A stretch of DNA of 64,000 bases from contig JAAEAF010003414.1 in assembly GCA_011037195.1 (NCBI GenBank), positions 62,001 through 126,000 of the forward strand. Reading direction: 5' to 3'. The notes beneath the pieces are model-generated. The model saw only the letters and a list, made by a program, of their open reading frames with translations, was not told where the DNA came from and did no database searches. The position numbers and the translations under genes are program-made. The DNA comes from Triatoma infestans. Taxonomy: Eukaryota; Arthropoda; Insecta; Hemiptera; Reduviidae. Positions 24,515 to 35,574 of this stretch are shown piece after piece. Numbering within the stretch: position 1 is the first letter of the stretch; each line of letters starts with the position of its first letter.

Positions 24515-24649
24515 ATCCACTAGTAGACATGAAAGTCAGGGTGAGAATGAATTATATATGAACTGTGAGCAATTTTTTTTTTTAATTAATTAAATATATG
24601 TTCATATTATATTTTTAAATATTACATATTAATTTTTTTCACTTTCTCC

Positions 24650-25250
24650 AACTACATTTAAGAAGAAGTGTTGTGTTTCATGTCAACTGGAAATATATGT
24701 AGTTGAGGTCCCCTGAATACGTAAACATTGTTTTTAGCGAATGGGTTTATATATATGTGTGTGTGTGAACAAAATATCTCAAAAATGAAAAATTTAATTA
24801 GTTCATACTCGGTAATATTCCGTTTAGGTAACACCATCACCACATCTAACATGAAGGTTTCGGTAAAAATCTTCATCAACCGGAAATACAACTTTACTGG
24901 ATTTTTTTATTTATTTCAGTTTTTTTTAAACTACGTATATTACCTACACACATAGAGCTACCTATTATTTATATTTTGTAACATTTCCCCGGAAAAATTG
25001 ATTTTTTTCGCCGTGTTTTTCTATGGAACAGTAAACATTAAGCGCTCCTCTAAAGTACTAATTCAATATATTGCTAATCCTCTTATATGACATTATTAAT
25101 ATGTATTACAAGCATTGCTAGGATTCCAGTTTTGAAGAAAATTGGTTAACCGGAAGTGATACTTTACATAATAAGTTTTTGAGTTTTTTTGGGGGGGATA
25201 ATTATCTCGAATGGCGATAACGGTTTCCTTAAACTTGGTAGCCTAATTGT
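24650..25250 (+). repeat. Rep-A copy, 3' part replaced by a Rep-B element
   Basis: Starts aagaagtgttgtgtttcatg-tcaact (decayed hairpin), with gaggtcccctgaatacgtaa, a short (TG)n, aaaatctcaaaaatgaaaaa, accggaaatacaacttta and a second monomer to about 25240. A Rep-B copy follows directly. Confidence 0.75.
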
Positions 25251-25254
25251 ATAT

Positions 25255-25490
25255 ATAACTAGAAGTATGGTTGAACACTGTATAATCGAAAAGTAGCACA
25301 AACTACCTCCTGGACTTCACACTAAAATATATAAAATAGTAGTGAGAGGTAAAGAGAAAGGTTGATGACGCGATGTGACTGCTGTATGAACTCTGCTGCA
25401 AGACTGTCGGTAGACTCCTCTCCTATGGCTGACACAGCTGTATTTAAACAGTTTCTCCTACTGTAGTCTGGCGTAAACTAGTGAGTGAGA

Positions 25491-25526
<36 letters not shown>

Positions 25527-25556
25527 GGGATCTCTCTCTCTTCGGATCCTATCACA
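25255..25556 (+). repeat. Rep-B copy
   Basis: Contains ttgaacactgtataatcgaa, the TATA-like segment (minus strand ctgtttaaatacagctg), a (CT)n run at 25494-25522 and the terminal cttcggatcctatcaca. Same organisation as 35231-35556. The left terminus is unclear. Confidence 0.7.
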
Positions 25557-25841
25557 TATGGGCTTAGTTCCCAAGTGAGTAAAAGTTGAAGTTAAAAGCA
25601 AATTTGTCATTTTATATATAATTGGGATTAATAGGAATTACTGAAATATATATATAATATAATAAAATAGAAACATAAACTGCAAGGACTTTATACTGTT
25701 AGAAAATAAGGTAGCGAGAGAATAATTAAGAGAGAGAGAGAGAGAGACAGACTGGCTGAATATTAGAAAGTACGTAGAAGAATGATTTTGACTGACTGGT
25801 GTCGATCAACTGTTCTCTAGGGCTTGCTCGCCTCTATATGG

Positions 25842-25899
25842 CAACTACTCTAAAAATTTGTTGTGGTGGTTGGTTGCGCGGTATTCATCATATATATAT
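25842..25899 (-). repeat. Rep-E 3' fragment
   Basis: caactactctaaaaatttgt-tgtggtggttggttgcgc matches the left end of the 24137 copy. It continues into a short AT tract where the solo LTR is inserted, and resumes for about 11 bp after the LTR. Confidence 0.65.
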
Positions 25900-26287
25900 T
25901 GTAAAACAGCCACTCGTGCCATCTGGGAGAGAAAACAAGTACCTCAAGTTCTCCTAGTGGCCGCTAGGAAGCGCTGGCGACGCGCTCTAGCCCTTAATCG
26001 ATAACCTTCTCGACCCTTCTCCACCGGTATAAGTAGTAGGACAACAGAGAGTTGAGAGAGATTCTTGTTATAAACGAAGTGTGCGTTTGTGAAAAATGTA
26101 TAAAAAGTGAACAAAGTGAACTTTTGTTGGTTTAAACTGTGAATTAATTATTATTAAGTGTTATATTTGTAATTTATTGTGTAAAACAATAAATTAGTGT
26201 TTGCCTTATTGAAGTTTAGAGTATTTTATCTAAACGAACCCACTTACAACTAGTTGCAGTAGCTAGTTCAGAGGGAATAACGTTACA
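25900..26287 (+). mobile_element. Solo LTR of an LTR retrotransposon
   Basis: 388 bp beginning tgtaaaac and ending gttaca (TG...CA ends). Inside are a core-promoter-like ggtataagtagtaggacaac near 26028-26047 and a polyadenylation-like aataaa near 26189. Both sides abut AT-repeat sequence, allowing a 4-bp duplication atat, but the low complexity makes this ambiguous. There is no internal coding sequence or second LTR, so it most likely arose by LTR-LTR recombination. It could belong to Gypsy or BEL/Pao; the sequence alone does not decide. Confidence 0.7.
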
Positions 26288-26399
26288 ATATATATATGGA
26301 ATTCTCCCTCCCTTGTTTGGCCTAGTTAGTTTGTAATTATGTTTGATTTCTGGCTCCTCGGATCCCACGAATCTTGAATGATTTGGATCCCATTACATA

Positions 26400-27800
26400 T
26401 TATGTAAACCTCCCATTTTGCCCGAAAATTTTTGTTTAGGGTTCTTGGAGGCGGGAAACATTAAGTTTAAACTCTTCACCTACCCCATCAATACTTTGGA
26501 GATTTATTTGAGCTCTTCTGATAGTGTATAATACAGGTCAGTTAGCAGCCATGGTAAGGTGCTAATATATGTATGTTTGTCTCCCAACTACACACTCATT
26601 TATATATGAAAGGCAACTAAAAATTCCAAGTTTGAAGACAGATTTTGTATTATCATTGTCATAGTTACAGAATAGAAAGTCTTGTGATTATCTCACATCA
26701 GTTTTTAGTCGTGACCTGGTAGTTGCTGACCCCCTCCCCTTTAGTTCGGCTCAAAAAAATTTCTAAATTAAGACCCAAAGTCTTTTGTCACGTTTGCTAT
26801 TTGCAATAACTGTCAAGACATACGTATATGCGTTCTATGCCCCATATAATAATATGAATACAATAGCAAATTATTATCTTTAAAGATTTTATTAAGGTTT
26901 AAGATTTTTTATTTTTATGTTTAATTAAAAAAAAAAAATAATAAGTTTTAAATTAATATCATTTTATATTTCTTACATTTTATAAATGTTATCACACAAT
27001 TCTTATTCTAAGATTTATATGTTTAATATGAGTGATATCGTGTTCTATCAACTTCCGGTGAACTGTTCAAAATTCCATGAACTTTGCGCTAAAAAAAAGT
27101 TATTTAAAGTTTGTAAAAGATTTTTTTTTTTCAACTTTATTTAAAAAATTAATTGGATTAATCGATAAGTAGAGGAATAAAAAATGTTTTGTTTTTTTAG
27201 AGGAAGTGTCAAGATAGATAATACGTTAAATACCAAAAAAAAAAAACTAATTAGCACATAGACTCTAATGCTTGTCCATGAAGACATGCCAGATTTCATA
27301 GACTCATTCAGTTCGCGCGAAATCCGGAAAAAAATAGCCTGCCTGAAAAATAAGGACAAACTAGTTTTGGGCATTATTCCGAACTCCTTCGAATAACAAA
27401 TAAATCTTTTATGGTAAACAAGGGATTTAGTTTAAAAAACAAAAAAAAAAATTGTTCCTCATTCGATCATTTAGTAAAAACTTAGATTCGATTATATAAA
27501 TATATATAAAAGAATTCCGAGGTTATGAAGACTGTAGAAATTATACGTATTAAAGATTGTATATATGTGGTAAAAAAATTTGAAAGTTGAATATTATTAT
27601 GTTGGCTACAATGGGGCCCCTTTGTCTATGTAATGTAATATGACGAAATATATACAAAGCCGCTCTGTAGCCATCTCGCGCTGGATTAATATCTATCTAC
27701 ACAAACAATTTTATGCGAGTGTATTATTTTAATTTTTAATCTTAATTTTTTATATCATAGTACAATGAAGCTAAACCAACACTTTCTTTTTTTTATATTT
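26400..27800. other. Intergenic sequence, no gene seen
   Basis: Weak Rep-A-like phrases near 26405-26480 (aaacctcccattttgcccga). The rest is AT-rich without recognisable repeats. The 77-codon ORF at 27141-27374 (minus) has no support. Confidence 0.5.
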
Positions 27801-27802
27801 TT

Positions 27803-28797
27803 ACTTTCTCTTACTCCTAGTAAGAGGAAGTATTGTAATCGTGTCAAATTTTCGATATCGAGTTTTCACCGGAAATATCCGTTTTGAGGTCCCCTGAGTC
27901 CAAAAAAGTGGTTTTTAGCGAATGGTCTGTGTGTGTGTGTGTGTCTGTGTGTGTGTCTGTGTGTGATGTATGTATGTGAACAGCATAGCTCAAAAACGAA
28001 AAATCGTAGAAAGTTCAAACTTGATATTACGTTTAGGTATCACCATGGGATCTGACGGTGCGTTATGTGTCAATATTCCTCAACCGGAAGTACCACTTTA
28101 CTAGTTGTTTTTTATACGTTTTTGCAATTTTCTCAAAAATGGCTCCGAAGATTTTCTTTAAACTTGGTATATCAACTACACATACAAAGAGCTACAACTT
28201 TTATTTGAAACATTTCTCCAGGAAAATTCATTTAAGGGCACTTCTGGGGGGAGGGGTGGGGTTAGGTTTTCATCTTAACTGCTGTTTCAGTATATTAGAC
28301 AATTCTGTCATCTAAATAATGTTAATTAGAATTAAATATGTTGTTGAAATTCCGAGTTTGAAAAAAAATAGATAACCGGAAGTGCGTTTTTACTGAAATA
28401 TAATTTTCAGTTTTCTGGTATTTTCTCGAAAATGGCTCCAACGATTTTCTTTAAACCAGTTTTGTTAACTATACATATAAAGAGCTACAACTTTTATTTG
28501 AAACTTTTCCCCTGATAAATTCATTTAAGGGGACTTTTGGGGGAGGGGGGTTATGTTTTTCTTTAAAATGCTATCACAGTTGATTATACAATTCTGTCAT
28601 CCAAATTGAAATAACTAGAAATTAATATATGACCCAAATTCCGAGTTTCAAGAAATTAGTAAACCGGACAGTTTTACTGGACAGTGTTTTCACTTTTCGA
28701 CGAATTTCATTAAATTTGGTACACTAACTATAAAATTTGTCAATTATAATTTTGAGTACTGGAGTAAGAGAAAGTTGTGTGAGTGTTTCACACCAGA
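27803..28797 (+). repeat. Rep-A reference copy, full length
   Basis: The best copy for defining the family. The left end actttctcttactcc (27803-27817) is exactly complementary to ggagtaagagaaagt (28761-28775), giving a 15-bp subterminal inverted pair. The left end also folds on itself (ttactcctagtaa). A (TG)n tract lies at 27926-27965. Two similar monomers of about 300 bp follow, then a distal unit, and the right end is tgtgagtgtttcacaccaga, with its own small hairpin (GTGTGA/TCACAC). No ORF. Read on the minus strand it starts TCTGGTGTGAAAC and ends with a hairpin. Asymmetric inverted ends plus an internal microsatellite and terminal hairpins resemble Helentron/HINE elements. The repeat is certain; its class is inferred. 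Confidence 0.9.
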
Positions 28798-28969
28798 TTT
28801 TTTATTTTAAAGAAAAAGTAATTAATTTAATGGATTACTTTAAGGAAAAATTTTTAAAAAGTCTTTTTGGCATCGTGATTCCCTTGAGAACGACTCCATG
28901 ATCTACGGCGACGTTAATATTAAACGAAACCTATGTTTAATAAATACTATTAGATTTTTTTTAAAGGCG

Positions 28970-29014
28970 CGTCAACGTCTCAGCCTGCTACCACTGAGCT
29001 AATCCCTAACCTCA
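28970..29014 (-). repeat. SINE-A remnant with internal deletion
   Basis: aaaggcgcgtcaacgtct (SINE-A tail) is joined directly to ctaccactgagctaatccct (tRNA-like head); the body between them is missing. Confidence 0.65.
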
Positions 29015-29069
29015 CAATTCAATGAGAAAGAAGTATTGTGCCCTACAGAGAGAGTTGCATAAAAAATAT

Positions 29070-30071
29070 ACTTTTTCTTACTCCCTAGTAAGAGGAAGTA
29101 TTGTGATCATGTCAAACTTTCGATCTCGAGTTTTCACCGGAAATATATCCGTTTTGAGGTACCCTGAGTCAAACAAAATAGTTTTTAACAAATGGTGTGT
29201 CTGTGTATGAGAACAGCATAGCTCAAAAATAAAAAAAAAAACCGTAGAAAGTTGAAACTTGATATGCCATTTAGGTATCACCATGGGATCTGACAGTACG
29301 TTACCTGTCAAAAATCCCCAACCGGAAGTGCCTACTTTACTGGTTAGTTTATTACTTTTTTTGCGTTTTTCTCAAAAATGGCTCCGACGATTTTCTTTAA
29401 AATAGATCAATCAACTACACATACAAAGAGCTACAACTTTTATTTGAAACATTTCTCTGGAAAAATTCATTTAAGGGTACTTTTTGGGAGAGGAGTGGAG
29501 TTAGATTTTCCCCTAAAGTACTTTTTCAGTTCACTATACACAATTCTGTCATTTAAATAATGTTAATTACAATTAAATGTGTTGTCGAAATTCCGAGTTT
29601 GAAAAAAAAAAATCGGATATCCGAAAGTTCGTTTACTTTTACTACCACTGTATAAAATGATTTTTTTTCACTATTTCGCGATTTTCTCAAAAATGGCTCC
29701 GACGATTTTCGTGTAACTTCTTATATAAACTAAACATACAAAGACCTACAACTTTTGTTTAAAACATTTCTCTGGGGAAAATTCATTGAAGGGTACTTTA
29801 ATGGTTAGGTTTGGGGTTATGTTTTTCTCTAAAGTGCTATCACAGGTGATTGTACAATTCTACCATCCAAAGAAAATTAATTAGAAATAAATAGATGGCT
29901 AAAATTCCGAGATTCAATGAAAATTAGTAAACCGGAAGTGTGCTTTTACTGAACAGTTTCTTTCAGTTTTCGACGAATTTCGTTAAATTTGGTACACAAA
30001 CTATAAAATTTGTCAATTATAATTTTGAGAACTGGAGTAAAGAGAAAGTTGTGTGAGTGTTTCACACCAGA
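29070..30071 (+). repeat. Rep-A copy, full length
   Basis: Same order as the 27803 copy, with a shortened (TG)n and the right end gtgtgagtgtttcacaccag. It is followed by a T run of about 22 nt and then by an inverted Rep-A copy, making a large inverted arrangement. Confidence 0.9.
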
Positions 30072-30129
30072 TTTTTTTTTTTTTTTTTTTTTTTATATAT
30101 AAATAGAAAATGGTAAATTTTCTTTAATG

Positions 30130-30392
30130 TTCAAATCCCTCCCCAAAAAGTCCTCTTAAATGAATTTTCCCAGAGAAATGTTTTAAATAAAAAAAGTTTC
30201 AAGAAAATCGTCGGAGCCATTTTTGGATAAAATTGCAAAAACGTAAAAAAAAAAAACAACTAGTAAAGTGGTACTTCCGGTTGAGGAATTTTGACAGATA
30301 ACGCACCGTCAGATCCCATGGTAATATCTAACGTAATATCAAGTTTCAACTTTGTAAGGTTTTTCGTTTTTGAACTATGCTGTTCACATACT

Positions 30393-30443
<51 letters not shown>

Positions 30444-30568
30444 ATTTGCTAAAAAACATTTTTTTGACTCAGGGGACCTTAAAACGGATATTTCCGGTGA
30501 AAAGTCGATATCGAAAATTTGACACGATTACAATACTTCCTCTTACTAGGAGTAAGAGACAGTAAAAA
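30130..30568 (-). repeat. Rep-A copy, 5' half, inverted, with long (CA)n
   Basis: Inverted relative to its left neighbour. It contains gtggtacttccggttgagga, aatatcaagtttcaactttg, a (CA)n of about 22 units at 30396-30441 and the hairpin end tcctcttactaggagtaaga. Only one monomer is present. Confidence 0.88.
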
Positions 30569-30569
30569 T

Positions 30570-31130
30570 CAATATTTCCGGTTCTTTGAAAGAAAGGAAA
30601 TGAATCATATATTTTTATTAGAAATAATTTCCGCTGATGCTTTTCTTCAATGTAAACATCATTTAGTTACTGTTCGTTCTATCCTTGTTGTGGATTGGTC
30701 GTTGAAACTTTATAAGAAATATAAACAAAAAAAAGACCTTAAGTGTTCAATATTACTGTGTATATTTGTACACGATTATCCCGTTTTATCTTAAAAAAAA
30801 ACTTTACGGATAAGCCAACATTATTTTAGAGCCCTTGTACCCCCACTTAAAGGCACATATAGGACAGGGAGTTAGTTAATCTTCTCAATATAAAAAATAA
30901 ATCTTGTATGAAAAACTCAATATAAATTGTAAATTTACTCTTACGCTGCTAATACAATGTAATACACAATTTTTTTTTTAATTGCAACGTTTATAAACGT
31001 TTAGTTGTGGGATTGCCATAAAAATGTTTGTAAGGGTTATCATTACACCGTGTGTGTGTATCTAATATGACACGTGCTTAGTCCCCAACACGTGCTTGCT
31101 AACAGCCGTTTAAATTTTAATCTAACTGGC
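30570..31130. other. Intergenic sequence, no gene seen
   Basis: AT-rich. A 91-codon ORF starting in the flanking Rep-A (30519-30794) has no recognisable domain. Confidence 0.5.
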
Positions 31131-31500
31131 TGCCCTCACTTAGAATCCCTTAAAATCCATTTTATCAGAGAAAAACGTTATAGCCGTTTTCGAGAACCCC
31201 CCCCCCCCCCTCAAACTCAAAAAACAAATTCTGTAAAGTCGTACTTTCGGTTTTAATAGATTTTCTTTAAATTGAGAATTCTAACACTGCTTTTATTGTA
31301 TGTTAAATATATAGGTAGTGGAACCAATTGTAATGTTGTGGTACTTTAGAGAGGAAGCTTAATGTTGCTGTTCCCCCCCCGGAATCTTCCCAAAAAAAAA
31401 TCAAAATTCCAAGAAAATTGTTGTAAACAACAGTGATAGACATTAATTTGTGTAAATTGTATACGAAGTTTAAAGAAAATTCAATAAAGACGTACTTTCG
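31131..31500 (-). repeat. Rep-A-like sequence, highly degenerate, inverted
   Basis: Two decayed monomers can be read: gaatcccttaaaatccattt...ccgttttcgagaac...gtactttcggtttt, and ggaatcttccc...gacgtactttcga. C-runs at 31198-31210 replace the G-rich 'ggggga' part of the monomer. Confidence 0.55.
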
Positions 31501-31521
31501 ATTTATTATTATTTTTTTTTT

Positions 31522-31608
31522 AATTTACGACGCGTCAAAATCTATGGTCATTAGCGCCCGGAGCCTTTTCAGTGCACTGCCAGCCTCGGGACAGTATTCT
31601 CTCTGTCC
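31522..31608 (-). repeat. SINE-A 3' fragment
   Basis: gacgcgtcaaaatctatggt, cattagcgcccggagccttt and cagtgcactgcc match the SINE-A tail in inverse orientation. It breaks into Rep-A at about 31609. The 122-codon ORF at 31572-31940 crosses this junction and is an artefact. Confidence 0.8.
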
Positions 31609-31611
31609 AAC

Positions 31612-32120
31612 TTCGTAGAAGGTTCGAACTTGATATTCCGTTTAACTATCACCATGGCATCCGAGTGGATCATCTGTCAAAATTCCTCAACCGGAAGTAC
31701 CACTTTACTAGTTTTTACGTATTTACGATTATCTCAAAAATGGCTCCAATGATTTTCTTCAAACTTGGTATAATATCAACTACACATACAAACACCTACA
31801 ACTTTTATTTGCAATTTCTCCGGGAAAATTCATTTAAGGGCATTTCTGGGGGAGGGGTGGGGTTAGGTTTTCATCTTAACTGCTATTTCAGTTTATTAGA
31901 CAATTCTATCATCCAAACAAAATTAATTAGAAATAAATAGATGACCAAAATTCCGAGTTTTAAGAAAATTAGTATACCTGAAGTGCGCTTTTACTGGACA
32001 GTTTTTTTTTTCAGTTTTCGAAGAATTTCATTAAATTTGGTACACAAACTATAAAATTTATTAATTATAATTTTGAGAACTGGAGTAAGAGAAAGTTGTG
32101 TGAGTGTTTCACACCAGATT
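31612..32120 (+). repeat. Rep-A copy, internally shortened
   Basis: Starts at cgtagaaggttcgaacttga without the hairpin, has one monomer fused to the distal unit, and ends gtgtgagtgtttcacaccag. The monomer deletion joins homologous positions, consistent with recombination between monomers. Confidence 0.85.
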
Positions 32121-32284
32121 TTGTTTTGTTTTGGAAAAATGATTTTTATTGGGGATCAGTGATCCTAGGCTTCCCCTCCAAAAAGGGTTATTTTAGCGCG
32201 ACAAAGTGTGTTTTTTCAGTTTTTACGCATTTTTCTTGAAAACGGTACAAAACAATCTCTTTACTTACTGTAATATAAAAAAAG

Positions 32285-33055
32285 CTGGTGTGAAACACAG
32301 ACACACACACACAACTTTCTCTTACTCCAGTTTTCAAAATTGTAATTGACAAACTTTATTGTTATCATATTAAATTTGATGAAATTCGTAGGGTGTTTTT
32401 ATGGAGAAAAAGTCACAAAAAACTGAAAAAAACCTGTTCAGGAAAAATCTCCTTCCGGTTTACTAATTTTCTTGAAACTCGGAATTTTAGCAATCTATTT
32501 ATTTTGTAATTAATTTTGTCTAGATAGTTGAATTGTATAATCGACTGAGATAGCGCTTTAGAGGCAAACACAACCCTACCCCTCCCCAAAAAGTCCGCTT
32601 AAATGAGTTTATCCGGGGAAATGTTTCAAAGAAAGAAAAGTTGTAGCTCTTTATATGTGTAGTTCACTTACTTAGTTTAAAGAAAATCGTTGGGAGCCGT
32701 TTTAGAAAAATATCAAAACATTGAAATATACTTCTCAGTATAAACGCACTTCCGGCCATCTGATTTTTCTTCAAACTCGGAATTTCAACAACATATTGTG
32801 GGATATGGTTGAGGAATTTTGTCAGATAAAGTACTGTCATATCGCATGGTGTTAACCAAACGGAATATCAAGTTTGAACTTAATTGCAATTTTTCGTATT
32901 TTGAGCTATGCTGTTCACATACATACAAACACACACACACAGACCATTTCTAAAAACCACTTTTGTGAACTCAGAGGACCCGGTACAAATATCGACATCG
33001 AAAATTTGACACGATTACAATACTTTTTCTTACCAGGGGAATAAAAGAAAGTAAA
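32285..33055 (-). repeat. Rep-A copy, near full length, inverted
   Basis: Starts ctggtgtgaaacac at 32285 with an extra (CA)n in that terminus, then ctttctcttactccagtttt, two monomers, a short (CA)n near 32930 and a decayed hairpin end (cttaccaggggaataaaaga). Confidence 0.85.
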
Positions 33056-33250
33056 AACAATCATTTTTATTTAAATCATTTCTCCATAAAAAGTTAATAT
33101 TGGGGTATTTTTCTAGGGCGCTGAGAAACGTTAAGCAACCTTCTTTAATATCATCTCATCACAGTGTATCATCATCACCTGGTAGGATATAACGGGATTA
33201 AATAATTTAGTCCAGATTCCGTATTTAAAAAAAATTTGTTAACTATTACT

Positions 33251-34095
33251 CTGCGGTCTATAGGGGCAGGCCTAAAGATAAGATCAAGGCCAGCCTAGGG
33301 AAGTACGCCACGGTCTTTCAGGCTGAAATCGTGGCGTTACAACTCTGCGCTAGGGAGATTATAAGGCAAGGCATAGTGGGTAGAAGAGTGGCTATAGTCC
33401 GACAGACAGGCACCCTAAGGCACTTTTTTCACACCAAATAGTCTCAAGACTGGTGTGGGATGGCTTGCTTGCCCTAACCGAGATGGGTACTCGGAATAAA
33501 CTGACACTCGCCTGAGTGCCGGCACATGCGGGGTTTCTGGGCAATGAAAGGGCGGATGCTTTAGCGAAGGAGGGTTCGCAGGATACCTTTATGGGCTCCG
33601 AACCCTTCTGCGGCTTGTCCAGAAGCCTTATTCAAACTTCTATCAAAGGTTGGACAGAAGAACAGCGTCTGCGTTGATGGGAGAGAACACGAGGACAGAG
33701 GCAAGCAAAGCTCTTTATCAAGAGACATTTGACTAAATTTACCAGAGATCTATTGAGCCATGCCCGTAGGCTATTGAGGGATATAAGGCTAATTGTGGGT
33801 CTACCAACAGGGCATTGTAGGCTGAACATCTACAACTTGCAGATAGTGCGGTATGCCGATTCTGCAAGGCAGAGAAAGAAACCCCGGCGCACATCCTTTG
33901 TGAGTGCGCCGGCCTGGCGAGGATAAGGTTTCTTCAATTGTGGACTAGCAATCCCCTTCAAATCCTTCATGACGGAGCCGCTCTCAGCTTTGCTAGGATT
34001 GATTAGGAGGGTAAAGATGGGGGTTATGCTATAGTTTAAGGGGATCCACAATAGGTCGCAGTGGAATGAGGCTCCCCCCCATTACTAATCTAATC
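33251..34095 (+). mobile_element. 5'-truncated RNase H-bearing non-LTR retrotransposon
   Basis: Flanked by an 11-bp direct repeat with one mismatch (taactattact at 33240-33250, taaccattact at 34096-34106). The 3' end is ctaatctaatc. GC content is visibly higher than the surroundings. Truncated inside the RNase H domain. Similar 3' ends occur in the 49537 and 60615 copies. Confidence 0.85.
33260..34040 (+). pseudogene. RNase H and zinc-knuckle relic of a non-LTR ORF2
   Basis: Read across frames: YRGRPKDKIKASLGKYATVF, QAEIVALQLC (catalytic Glu region), a decayed SDSQ segment, AGFLGNERADALAKEG-like sequence at about 33525-33570, GHCRLN near 33810, then CRFCKAEKETPAHILCECAG (Cx2C...H...C finger) at about 33858-33915. 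Several frameshifts and stops. The antisense ORFs (33632-33829, 33830-34051) are shadows. Confidence 0.85.
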
Positions 34096-34394
34096 TAACC
34101 ATTACTGGTGACTAGTACAGAAAGAGAAAGTCTTGGTGAGTGTTTCATGTCAGACAAAAAAAAAATAAATAAAAAATAATGGACCTTTAATTTGATTGGT
34201 GTCAAGATCATGTATGAAAAACTAAATATTTAGGTTAACAGTCTGTGAATAATGATTGAATGGTATATATATAGTTAGTTGTGTAATGAAAATTTATTTT
34301 ATAAAGTACTCGGAGGCTTGCTCCTCTCTCTCCCATTCTTCTTTAGACTTCTCTCACTTGCTCACTTATAATAAATATGTTTTTTTTTTTTTTT

Positions 34395-35230
34395 ACTTTC
34401 TCTTACACCTGTTAAGAGAAAGTATTGTGATCGTGTTGAATTTTCGAAATTGTGTTCTCTTTCGTCGGAAATACTTATTTTGAGGTCCTCTAATTATGAT
34501 AAAAACAATGTTTCTAGCAAATGGCTTCTGTGTGAATTTTTACTAGGATATTATAAAAACGAAAAATTGCTACTTTACTGTATGTTTTACGCGATTTTCT
34601 TGAAAATAGCTTCAATGATTTTTGTAACAGCAACCAAAGAGAGGAAAGAGAAGAGAAACGAACCCAACCACTCTCTCGGACAGGAGTGAGAGAAACTGTA
34701 TAAATACAGCGACAAACAGTCCATGGGGGACAGTTCGTGTATTTATACAGGTTCTTGCACTCCAGTCCGAGAGAGTGGTTGGGTTCATTTCTCTTCTCTC
34801 TGTGGTTGTCTTCTCTCTCTTTGGTTGCAGTTACAATTTTCTTTAAAAACTTCTTATATTATCTATGAGTCCCTCACTTTTATATGAAACAATTACCCGG
34901 GAAAAATTGATTTTTTTCGGGAGGTTCTGGTAGTGGAACAGTAAGCGTTAAGCTTTCCTATAAAATATCACTTCAGTACAAAGTATGGTTCTGCCTCAGG
35001 ACCATTGCTAGAACTCCCAGAACTTGAAGAAATTTCAGTTAATCGAAAGTGCCTCTTTATAGAATAGGTTTTTGAGTATTATAGAATTATCTCAAAAACG
35101 TCTATAACGATTTTCTTTTTTTGGAAGTTTTCCGGAATTGATGGTGTTCACTTTCAAATATTCCAGGCGTTGGTATTTTGCTTTTGGTGCACTCTACTGG
35201 GCCACAATATAATTATCACTTCTGTAACTG
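34395..35230 (+). repeat. Rep-A copy interrupted by a palindromic element
   Basis: Hairpin end actttctcttacacctgtta-agagaaag, ttgaattttcgaaattgtgt, ttgaaaatagcttcaatgat; an insertion at 34624-34834; then ttttctttaaaaacttctta, tttatatgaaacaattaccc and a second monomer to about 35230. Confidence 0.8.
34624..34834. mobile_element. Perfect-looking palindromic MITE (Rep-B related)
   Basis: A 211-bp inverted repeat: the left arm starts gtaacagcaaccaaagagag and the right arm ends ctctctttggttgcagttac, with arms of about 95 bp and few mismatches around a centre at about 34725. Each arm carries a TATA-like tgtataaatacagcgac / gtgtatttatacagg and the block ccaaccactctctcgga. These blocks also occur in the Rep-B copies at 25255 and 35231, so it is a foldback derivative of that family. 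Confidence 0.85.
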
Positions 35231-35556
35231 CCAACATTAGTATAATGGGTATGATGAAGGAGAAAATGGTTTGATTTGGATGAACAAACTAGAAGTGAAG
35301 ATGAACACTGTATAATTTAAAAGCAACACTGACTACCTGGACTTTACACTAAAAGATATAGAATGGTAGTGAGAGATAAAGATTGATGACGCGTAGTGAC
35401 TGCTGAGTGAACTCTCTCCATATGTATCTATCTCCTGTCGCTGTATTTATGCAGTTTCTCCCACTCTAGTCCGAGAGAGTGGTCCTGTCATTTTTGTCTC
35501 TCTTTCTCTGCTATGGATCCCTCTCTTTGGACCCTATTACATTAGTAATGTTGGCA
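35231..35556 (+). repeat. Rep-B copy
   Basis: Outer inverted ends: ccaacattagtataatgggt at the left, ggaccctattacattagtaa then tgttgg at the right. The interior has agatgaacactgtataattt, the conserved 'actgactacctggacttt', minus-strand TATA-like ctgcataaatacagcgacag, and ctctagtccgagagagtggt. No ORF. Confidence 0.75.
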
Positions 35557-35574
35557 CATATCCTCCTACCATGC

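Larger units (their letters stand above)
25655..26395 (+). repeat. Rep-B copy interrupted by a Rep-E fragment that holds a solo LTR
   Basis: The left part (aaacataaactgcaaggact, gagacagactggctgaatat) runs to 25841. The right part (gaattctccctcccttgttt, ggcctagttagt) resumes at 26300 and ends atttggatcccattacat, the Rep-B terminus. The 7-bp word tatatgg at 25835-25841 and 26293-26299 looks like the duplication made by the interrupting Rep-E piece. Confidence 0.7.
33060..34170 (+). repeat. Rep-A-like sequence interrupted by a non-LTR retrotransposon
   Basis: A decayed Rep-A distal monomer (ttaaatcatttctccataaa) runs to 33250. After the insertion a Rep-A right-end-like segment (agaaagagaaagtcttggtg, agtgtttcatgtcagac) follows at 34110-34165. 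Confidence 0.6.

Noticed and set aside
24324..24530. Val-Cys repeat protein
   Set aside because: Translation of a (CA)n microsatellite.
31572..31940. 122-codon ORF
   Set aside because: A translation across a SINE-A fragment and a Rep-A copy; the same peptide words recur in every Rep-A copy.
27803..33055. CRISPR-like array or satellite array
   Set aside because: Units are dispersed, diverged, in both orientations and bounded by element termini; the organism is eukaryotic.
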